A stretch of DNA of 64,000 nt from Arcuatula senhousia. Taxonomy: Eukaryota; Mollusca; Bivalvia; Mytilida; Mytilidae. Numbering within the stretch: position 1 is the stretch's first letter; every line of letters starts with the position of its first letter. Shown one piece after another: positions 56,078 through 64,000 of this stretch. The notes under the pieces are model-generated. The model was not told where the DNA came from. It saw nothing but the letters and a program-made list of their open reading frames with translations, and searched no databases. Location of the stretch: assembly GCA_963971305.1 (NCBI GenBank), contig OZ020311.1, positions 7,316,001 through 7,380,000 of the forward strand, read 5' to 3'. The position numbers were made by a program, and so were the translations under genes.

Positions 56078-56780
56078 AAGTATAATTAGAATGAGTTCTA
56101 TCAAAATGTTGAAATTAAGCACAATGACAATTTTCAATGTTTTACATGTCAAAACAATAAAACAATACTACTGAATGCAGATTATCAATCTCAAATTATG
56201 CTATTTTTGCATCTAAAAATAAATGAAAAAAATTATACATGTAATAATTATACAATACCCATGTTGGGTATTGTGCGTTAATTTTATCAAATTTTGTTTA
56301 CAATTCAACCCCATTTGGTTCTTCCCTCTCCCAAAACATATGTTTATATATTACAATACAAATCAAAATTATTTTAAACTTCTAATTTCTACTCAAAGCC
56401 ATTTAGTTTGAAACAATAGTTGTTTTGACATTGTTGATTGAGTTGTTTTTACAACAGAATAAACAAATTATTTACTTTTCTTTTACATTTTTATGGCTTC
56501 ACAATTTCACTTATAAAATCTTTAAAAAACATATTTTATGAATCAATAATTTTCTATAATTGTTGAAATATTTGCTAATCCTTCTTTGTTTTTCACAATG
56601 GATAATAGTAATGCAGTGTAATTCATTTTTTATTCATGAATTACATGCATTTTCGACAAAGAAATGCATTGAATTACCATTACATGTAATGCAAAAAATG
56701 GTGCATTACACTTGAGAAAATGTAATGCATTGCAATGCAATTCCATTACACATTTGTATTACCCCATGCCTGCACTGTAG

Positions 56781-57470
56781 TAGCATACGGTGAATAGTAA
56801 ATTTTAGCTCTCAATTCATTCCTTTCTTCTAGAGAATTTAGGTTTTTAACATAGTCTAAAAATTTCCGTCTAAATGTCTCACTTTCCCCATGAAGAAGCT
56901 CGACATTTCGTTGTGATTTCACCTGCAAGCGTTAGCTCACAGGATTATCTTTGTTATGCGAGTGCTGAAATTAAGTTTGATTTGATTTGAGTTGGAAGGG
57001 GTTGGAGGAATCAGTGAACTAGTATACAAAAGGTTATGACTAAACAACAGTCGTTACATGTATGCATACTAGCGTACCCCTAGGTTGATTCTTGAAATTG
57101 AACCTGAGGCTCAATAGGGTATCATATATTTATTGAATACCATTTTCACATATAATCTTTTCCTTTGTTAAAAGTGAAGCTCAGTTATTTTTTGGATTGT
57201 TCTGCGTTTGCTAGTTTTTGGTCTTCGAAGATATAATCACGTGGTGCACACTCGAAACCCTGCAAAGCTGGGAATCAAATGATATAGAAACTAACAAAAA
57301 CTATATAATACACAGAATGATACGTGTCTTGATTATGTATAAAACATATTTATTTTTCAGTAACGGGTATTTTATGTGACTTCCTTTTCAGCATTTACGT
57401 CTTACTTAAAGATACATTAAGTTCATGCTTTAAGTTATCACAAAACAAATATAACATGTTTTAATTAAAA
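56781..57470. other. Upstream of the TLR gene, nothing firm
   Basis: The minus strand at 56785-56928 reads as a protein-like 50-residue stretch (MQVKSQRNVELLHGESETF) without recognised homologue. It may be a broken exon or element relic cut by the hAT insertion. Confidence 0.35.
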
Positions 57471-57479
57471 TTTACTCAC

Positions 57480-57486
57480 AAGCCAT
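57480..57486 (-). CDS. Possible alternative TLR-type initiator exon
   Basis: ATGGCTT followed by GTGAGT on the minus strand gives the same phase as the candidate at 54817-54823, and the surrounding bases (ACTCACAAG-CATTTT) match. It could be a second promoter for the same TLR gene or a relic of duplication. Confidence 0.3.
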
Positions 57487-57499
57487 TTTAGTCAAATTG

Positions 57500-58065
57500 C
57501 ATATCACTTCCAATAAAATGGGTGGAACTTATGTTTGGTTTCCGCACCAAAAGTAAAACTTCCTGTTGAAAAACCCAAACACTAATTAAAATTAAGTTCC
57601 CGTTATATATTCATCTGTATCAATTTGTTTCAAGTAGAGCTTGAAATTTTGTAAAAATGATTTATAAATTGTTTTTACTTGAAACGGAGATGTTTGTGAC
57701 ATTTAGTTTAAAGTTTATTTCTATTCTATAAACGTTAGCACATAAAATAAATCAAAATAAACATTTGAACAGAAATTCCAATAGATTCATTCAACATATA
57801 GATTCAAATGTGTTCTATGCTGACATGCAAATAAAATTTCCACATTTCTATCTTAGTAACTACATTCATGATGCAGAAGACTGATATTTTGCTATTGCCT
57901 TTTCTTATTATATGTAGTACGAAATTGTGTATAGTAATTTTAACGTTTATCGAAGACTTAAGATTTTACATGTTGTGGACCGTCCCAGGAACACGGTCCA
58001 GAAGCTGGAAATTTCGACTATGACTTCTTTCCGTTTACAAAGTTTAGTTGGGGTGTTATATCAAA
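57500..58065. other. Intergenic, nothing recognised
   Basis: CATGATGCAGAAGACTGATA near 57869 resembles CATGATGCAGAATGCTAATA near 55125, in line with an old duplication of this upstream region. Confidence 0.4.
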
Positions 58066-58069
58066 TATA

Positions 58070-58260
58070 CGATATTGAGATGTGGAATAAGTGTACGCGA
58101 CACAACAAACATAAACAAAACAGCAATTCAAAAAATCACAACGGAAAACAACAAGCAGTCTTCAACATGACCATAGGTCACTGCTTACCGTCTTGCATTG
58201 GCCAAAGTGTATATGAAAGGTTTGAATCTTTGACATATAGCAATGAGTGTATAAGAGAAA
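58070..58260 (+). repeat. Dispersed repeat shared with 50925 and 170
   Basis: GATATTGAGATGTGGAATAA, GTGTACGCGACACAACAAAC and ACTGCTTACCGTCTTGCATT match the other two copies. The open frame across it is therefore not a gene. Confidence 0.65.
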
Positions 58261-58950
58261 AAAAATCTGGGATTTCCAAAATCTTTATCAGTAATCGAAT
58301 CCAACACTTTAACAACTAGGCATAGACACAGGACTTTAGATCTCTTGCATGTCAGATATCTCCTTTGAGCATGATAGGTTCGATATCTCTTCGAACGCTT
58401 AACAGCATAGTTGACACAACGTGTATAAATAACGCAATCAGTATTTACTTTCCATAACTTTTAAAATTGTTTACATGGTTTTCTGTATATCAGATAGTTG
58501 TAAAAACAGTTCAAATATATTCGCTGAAACATTCGCGAAATGAAAAAAAAGAGTCACCAAATGAAAGCTGTAAGGCAACATTGAAAATGATAGTGCAATG
58601 TCACTTTGACATTCAATAAAATTGATTTAGATAAACATACATGACATAGATTTAAAAAAAGAATATGTATGAAAAAACCTGGAGCCAAGACTCAATGCCT
58701 GGGGTTGGTAGAACGTTTGATACAATTTTGAAAGGACCAAGTTCACTATCCAAAATTGGCCCTTAAATGGGAAAAACTTAAAACTTGATCTATGTGAAAT
58801 AAAATTGCTTGCATATTATCTGTCCATATGGTTTAAAAAAATGCGAATGTCACAGTATTTTATGTAATACTGTCATAAAAGTGATCCATATTGCAGAATT
58901 TGAAGAAAATTTCCAAAATGAATGCATTTTTTTTCTTAGTTTTGTGTACT
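58260..58950. other. Intergenic, nothing recognised
   Basis: AT-rich, no reading frame or repeat ends noted. Confidence 0.45.
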
Positions 58951-58952
58951 TT

Positions 58953-60283
58953 CAGGGCCGTAACTAGAGTATAATAAAGGACGAGGCAGGGGATTGGGGG
59001 CCGCCGATTGAGGCCCCCATTGAGGGGGGTCCAGGGGGTGAAGCCCCCGGCGAAAATTTCTAAAATCACTGTTTTAATGGCCCAATAAACTTTATTATTT
59101 TGGCTTATTAAACCTATCTTCTTACATGATTACATGCAATATTTTAACAAAGAATTACGTATGGTTTATTGTTTTTATTCAGTAAAAGCAAGTTGTATCT
59201 TTCTATTTCCACCTAAGTCCCATTCTCTGCGCTAACTTGACCAACGCACGAACCTACGGGCAATGTTAACAATAGTTTTAGAATAATATGGACAAAGCAG
59301 GATCAGCATAGAAAATTGCATCAGATTTGCTCGATTACACTGTGCTATCCACCTGGTTAAGGAGAATACAATTTCAATGATATCATTTACCCCAAAGACA
59401 TGGTTTGGACTAAATCTTAGAATTTATAGATTCTGGATGCACAGGTGGTTTTTGTCACTTTTAAATGTTGTTGATTTGTACTGAAAACGTAAAGGCGAAT
59501 CGGGGGGGGGGGGGAATCAGGGACACACCCTTACGGAACAAAAATGTGGTTGATTACAAAGGAAATCACTGAAATGAAACGAAGCCGGCACCATTTGGTC
59601 AGTCAACGGGCCCCCTTTTCGGAAATCCTGGATCCGCCATGTTCTGGAAGCTAAATAGATTTGATAAGCACGTACCATGGGTGCGGACAGACGGACGAAT
59701 AGATATGGCGAAGTTGAAATTAAGTGTTGAGTCATAGAATAAGAGGTGCATGCGATATGAATCACACAAAACGGAAATTACAAACTCCACAATGGAAAAA
59801 CAGCTAGCTCCCTCGGTGACCCGAACCCACCGGCACCTGTGAGCTTCCTTTGACAAACTGCATGGGACTTGTCAGCAACACGTAGTGTCTAATATAAATT
59901 CACCATTTTTGCTTTCGGATATGTTTTTAAGATGAACTTTCTCAGTTTGCATATCAGTATAATATCTTTATATTTTACGAGATAAAATATTATATAAATC
60001 AGGGGTTACTTAGAATTACTATACACACCGAGTTGTTGTGCTTCAGTCGCATAGAGCTGTACATGTGGCACACTGACAATAACTCTTGTTAGACAATATT
60101 TTGTTTTGGGTAGACACAATCGCGGGAAATAAATAGATAGAAAATCAACATCGGAACAGGATATTTATAAAATCTAGATGCTTGAATTGACTTCGCTGTG
60201 AAAAAAAATAAAAATAAAAAAAAATTGCCGAAATTTCAGACGAGGCAACTGCCTCGTCTGCCTCAATGGTAGTTACGGCCCTG
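58953..60283. mobile_element. hAT-like non-autonomous element (CAGGGCCGTAACTA ends)
   Basis: Inverted termini CAGGGCCGTAACTA and TAGTTACGGCCCTG bound 1331 bp. ACTTT directly flanks both sides, shorter than the 8 bp expected, so the duplication is imperfect. The right end has the palindrome GACGAGGCAACTGCCTCGTC, and the left end has GACGAGGCAGGGG. There is a poly-G run at about 59500-59513. No transposase frame. Confidence 0.65.
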
Positions 60284-60544
60284 ACTTTTAGAGGTAGAAC
60301 CACCTGTCGCCCAAAACATTTGTTAACTAATTTTTTATACAGTTAGATAAATATATATTCAAGTAAAATATTTGTGGGTGAAGCATGGCGCCACCTCTAT
60401 ATCATCCCAAAACTATATTTAAAAGATTTAACACTTAAGTTTGTCCCGCCTGCCGACATCAGAAACAATATTTTTTTTACTTACACTATATCTCTGAGAT
60501 CAAAAGGTGTTATAAAACGTAAACATTGCTAATATATGAAAAAA

Positions 60545-61600
60545 TATAATTAAAGTCACTCAACCAGAAAGTCAAAGTCAAGGTCAAAAGATGAGGAAAC
60601 AACTATACTAAAGTATGACTAGAGCATATGCATACCAAGAGTTTCATCAATCTAGGACCAATAGTACTTGAGATATGGAGGTGCTCACAAATCCTTACTA
60701 TTGCTATTATATGTAATGAAAATTGTCAAATCACTCAACCAGAAAATCAAGGTCGAGGTCAAAAGATGGTGATGCAACTGTGCTAAACTTCAACTGGGGC
60801 ATATGCATATTAAGTTTCATCAACCTAGGGCTAAAAGTTCTTGAGATATGGAGGTGCTCGCAAAACCTTACCATTGATATTATATGTATTGAAAAATGTC
60901 AAAGTCACTTAAAAAGAAAATCAAGGTCAAGATAAAAAGATCGGGATGCAACTTTGCTAAGCGATTACTCGGGCATATGCGTACCAAGTTTTATCAACTT
61001 AGGACTTATTGTCCTTGAGATATGGAGGTGCTTGCAAAACCTTACCATTGCTATTATATGTATTGAAAAATGCATAGTCTCTCAACCGGACAATCAAGGT
61101 CAAGGTCAAATGATTGGGATGCAACTGCGCTAAGCTACTACTGGGGCATATGCGGCCAAGTTTCATCAATCTAGCACTTATAGTGCTTGAGATATGGAGG
61201 TGCTCGCAAAACCAAAACATTGCTATTATATGTTTTGAATATTATCAAAGTCATTCAACCACGAAATCAAAGTTAAGGCCATAAGATGGAGATGCAACTG
61301 TTCTTAGCTACTACTTGGGCATATGCATACCAAGTTTTATCGGCCTAGGGCTTACTGTTTTTGAGATATTGAGGTGCTCGAAAAACCTTAACATTGCTAT
61401 TTTTAGATGTATTGAAAATTGTCATTGTCTTTCAACCACAAAATCAAGGTCAAAGTCATAAGATGGGAAAGCAAAAGTTCTAAGCTACTACTTGGGCATA
61501 ATCATACTAAGTTTTATCACATTATGGCTTATAGTTTTTGAGATATCGAGGTGCTTGCAAAACCAAAACATTGCTATTATATGTATTGAAAATTGTCAAT
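60545..61600 (+). repeat. Six tandem modules of about 173 bp
   Basis: GAGATATGGAGGTGCT or a close variant occurs near 60670, 60843, 61016, 61189, 61361 and 61541. Each module also has TCACTCAACCAGAAAATCAA, GGTCAAGGTCAAAAGAT, GGGCATATGC and AAGTTTCATCAA. It is non-coding. Confidence 0.85.
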
Positions 61601-61604
61601 GTCA

Positions 61605-61692
61605 CCCCGGTTTCTTTTAAAACTAACCGCCCTATATGGTCCAGGTGCGTCAAAATGGGCATTAAACACCAATACACACACGCGTTGTAAAT
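61605..61692 (+). mobile_element. 5'-truncated SINE
   Basis: CGCCCTATATGGTCCAGGTG and ATTAAACACCAATACACACA are the 3' end of the SINE at 61693-61975, directly abutting it head to tail. Confidence 0.75.
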
Positions 61693-61975
61693 GGGGCCTG
61701 GGTGGCCGAGTGGTCTAAGGCGCTGGTTTAAATACCACACTATTGATCACTAGCCGATCACCTCTGAGCTGGTGTTCAAGTCCCGTTTGTATTTAACAAA
61801 AAAGGGACTTCCCCAACTGTATGTGATTAGGTTTGTCAGTTACCTGCCCAAGGTCGGTGGTTTTCTCCGGGTACTCCGGTTTCCTCCACCATTAAACACT
61901 GACCGCCCTACATGGCCCAGGTGCGTCGATAAAGGGCGTTAAACACCAACATACACACACACACACGTTGTAAAT
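61693..61975 (+). mobile_element. tRNA-Leu-derived SINE, full length
   Basis: The head GGGCCTGGGTGGCCGAGTGG and TCTAAGGCGCTGG (A-box region), plus GTGTTCAAGTCCCG (B-box), resemble tRNA-Leu. The body has GGGACTTCCCCAACTG, GTGATTAGGTTTGTCAGTTA and CTCCGGGTACTCCGG. The tail has AACACCAACATACACACACA. Transcription by RNA polymerase III is expected from the boxes. Confidence 0.9.
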
Positions 61976-61979
61976 TCTT

Positions 61980-62980
61980 TTTATTTTTTCTATGAAAAAA
62001 ACTCTGAAACCATTATGTAAAGCTTCACCAACAGATTCTATCAATTAAGAGAAATTACGCTTGTGAGTTATATCGACACTGAGAAAATCATATCGAAGAG
62101 AATCGAATCATCCTATTAAACATATGAAATGGCTGAAAATTACAGTGTCGTTCTTATAAAGATATGGGATCCTCTTGTTTAAACTTAATTATAAAAGTAT
62201 CTTAGATAGCTGAATTTCTCATCCATTGTTTGATAATATTTTCGAAGCGTTTTATTTATTATTTTGTTTGTAATAAAATAAAATCTGAAGGATGGTGAAA
62301 AATTAAACACCAGGCGAACAGACTGATATTTGTCACAATAAACAAATATCCTTATCAAGAGTTATCGGCCAGCGAGCGTCCTGTTAAAACAGGAAATTGA
62401 CCAATTTCAAACTGTTAGTTAGTCGACCGGAATTTATCAAATTACCTTCAAATTTCACCTGAATATTCTCAAGTCATTTTGCTATCTAACAGTACTAAAT
62501 AAGATACTATTAAGTAAGATTTGATATGAAATGTATAAGATTTCCAAGAGGTCTATTTTTAAGTTTGAATTCGGAAACAAATGTACGATTGACTTTAAAC
62601 TGTTCCTTTGGAAAAATGTGTGATAAAAATGAATAAAGTCAAAACAAATCAGCAAAATATACTCTTTCCAACGATGTATATATTTCATATGTACGATTCA
62701 TTATGAAAAAATTTACTCGCTTGCAATTGTAATGCAAGTGTTTATTTCAACAGGCCGAATCTGAATTTACAAATCAGAGCGGAGACGCTGTTATTTTGGA
62801 TTTATCGTGGAGACCAATCTTTTTTAATCATTGTCTCAGATCGACACTACTAGACAACAAAATAAAAGAGGAGAAATCTGCTAAGAAGGTATATTATTTT
62901 AAAACTAGATGTAATTAAGCAAATAACAAAATGCTTTAATCATGCACAATATGTTTATGTTCAAATGGAAGGTAGCAAAA
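61980..62980. other. Intergenic, nothing recognised
   Basis: AT-rich; downstream of the C1q exon on its strand. No second gene seen. Confidence 0.45.
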
Positions 62981-62984
62981 TCTG

Positions 62985-63235
62985 TCATCGCGTTCCATGG
63001 CCAAACATCAGCCAGCCCGAAAATGTTGTTCTTGTTTGATTTTCTTTGCTGAGTATTCTCCCTTTGTGAGCGTATATGTTCTGAAGATAAACTTCTTGGC
63101 CTGCTCTCACGTTTACAATTACAAAACCAGTCGAGCAGTCATCGTCATATAGCTTTTTAGTGCTAACCTCTAGCTTCCCATAGACAGAACTGCCAACCAC
63201 GAGCTCGGATCCAAATTCACCGTAACCGTAATCCC
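62985..63235 (-). CDS. C1q-domain-containing protein, terminal exon (partial)
   Basis: After a TATATTTTTAG acceptor (minus strand, ending 63236) the exon encodes about 83 residues to a stop at 62985. The C-terminal half of a C1q jelly-roll is visible: STGFVIVNVRAGQEVYLQ, then a loop, then TTFSGWLMFG. This fits the conserved pattern of a Val-rich strand, Gly-Asp/Gln-x-Val-Tyr/Trp, and FSG-hydrophobic end. The first half of the domain and any signal peptide lie upstream, beyond 63235 or outside the window. C1q-domain proteins are expanded in bivalves as secreted lectin-like immune factors. Confidence 0.8.
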
Positions 63236-63429
63236 CTAAAAATATAGCAAACAATTTCATATACATATTTTTCAAAAATGATTGCAAATATTTGTAACGA
63301 AAAGTACATTTTACGGAAAGATCAAAGATGAGCATATTGTTTTTTACTGTTATCTATCGAACAGTTTACAGTGTACATTCGTATCTTTATTCTTTCACTC
63401 CAACGAACATTTACTACAGTTCCGGGTCC

Positions 63430-63835
63430 CATGCGGGCCCGGATGGCAGAGTTTAGCTTGTCGTAAAAGACGATTCAGGTATTTTCAGACATCAGGTTAG
63501 TGCTTAGCCCGAAAGGCGACCAAGTACCCTATGTGGTTGAATAGAGTGACTCTCGTCCGCGGGGTTAGAAAAGTCTTTAATACAGAAAGGCTGCCTGTTG
63601 ACCAGAGTTGATCAAATTTTGTAGACCGTCAATTAGTGCACCAGACAGGCTTAGTTTTCCGCCACCTTTCAAACTCTCACCTTACCTGTGGTCAAAATTT
63701 TCTGTTCATTCGTTTCCCATCCCATTGTCATATTTCTCACCATCATAACTTTTCATGTTCATTTTATGATCGCCCTTATTAAACCTATATATAGTGATGC
63801 TTGTATGTAAAACACTAACTCACTCACTACAGTTT
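63430..63835 (+). repeat. Possible SINE- or LINE-derived repeat
   Basis: A GC-richer block starts GCGGGCCCGGATGGCAGAG and ends with AACACTAACTCACTCACTAC, a simple tail of the kind left by retroposition. The tRNA-like A-box is weak and I see no clear B-box. It is only a candidate. Confidence 0.35.
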
Positions 63836-64000
63836 TATTTATTTCTTTTAAACTAGGATAAAACCTGATTCAACTTAATCACTTTGATATAAAAATATTC
63901 GTGCATGCTTACGAAGATTTAGACAGTTTTTTGAGCATAGAAGACAACGAGTTTCTCTCCGAGGTGAAATATACTTCAATCTTAGAAATAATCATTGATA

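Larger units (their letters stand above)
55160..56772. mobile_element. hAT-type non-autonomous DNA transposon with 8-bp target duplication
   Basis: The ends CAGGCATGGGGCGAATTACA and (right) ATTACCCCATGCCTG are inverted. The direct repeat CACTGTAG flanks both sides (55152-55159 and 56773-56780), the 8-bp duplication expected for hAT. Subterminal ATGCATTGAATTACCATTAC and TGTAATGCATTGCAATGC repeats are present. The interior has no transposase but holds a Penelope-like tail (55505-55655, inverted) and a long palindrome (55923-56077). Confidence 0.9.

Noticed and set aside
57927..58319. 130-codon open frame
   Set aside because: It runs across a dispersed repeat (58070-58260) that also occurs at 50925 and 170, with no domain or conserved frame.
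61693..61790. tRNA-Leu gene
   Set aside because: The head of a SINE: it continues into a body shared with 27207-27485, and the acceptor and anticodon stems do not pair properly.

Overview
The window looks like nuclear DNA from an invertebrate animal, most probably a bivalve mollusc of the mussel type (Mytilus-like). The evidence is AT-rich DNA, vertebrate-style introns, a single-cysteine-cluster Toll-like receptor, a C1q-domain exon, tRNA-Leu-headed SINEs and very many dispersed repeats. The species is inferred, not proven. Host genes occupy only a few kb; most of the window is mobile or repeat DNA.

Host genes. (1) The 3' part of SMG9, a nonsense-mediated decay factor, on the + strand: seven phase-consistent exons from 232 to 18182 ending in a stop codon. 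(2) A small unrecognised + strand gene at 40102-40467 with its own poly(A) signal. (3) A Toll-like receptor on the - strand: main exon 51306-53443, probable 7-nt start exon at 54817-54823. (4) The last exon of a C1q-domain protein on the - strand at 62985-63235.

SMG9 introns. The intron between exons 5 and 6 holds a 6.8 kb DNA transposon (8646-15439) with about 65-bp terminal inverted repeats. It carries two convergent genes: a THAP + DDE_Tnp_4 transposase, and a SAP + SWIM + YqaJ-type nuclease. This is the gene set of the ISL2EU branch of the PIF/Harbinger-like transposons. The next intron opens with 12 diverged tandem copies of the end of exon 6 including its splice donor (16070-16890). A partial copy of the end of exon 4 with its donor lies downstream of exon 4 (about 7463-7502).

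18.2-31.5 kb is intergenic repeat DNA, including a 608-bp fold-back element built of GGCGGCCGCC palindromes (27991-28598) and a SINE. 31.5-36.95 kb is a near-full-length non-LTR retrotransposon (- strand) with a frameshift at the start of ORF2. 37.4-40.0 kb holds an orphan hAT end and a decayed Penelope-like reverse transcriptase between direct repeats. 43567-50769 is a 7.2 kb element whose roughly 800-bp inverted arms are made of 21-bp tandem repeats, like fold-back or Galileo elements; it encloses decayed ORFs, a MULE-like MITE with a 9-bp target duplication, and other repeats. 55160-56772 is a hAT-type element with a perfect 8-bp target duplication. 58953-60283 is a second hAT-like element. 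60.5-62 kb holds 173-bp tandem modules and SINEs.

A recurring theme is a set of elements, from several unrelated sequence families, that share one layout: a terminal hairpin, a GTCCGTC or GTCGTC tract, then nucleosome-sized tandem modules. No bacterial features, CRISPR arrays, rRNA genes or functional tRNA genes were seen.
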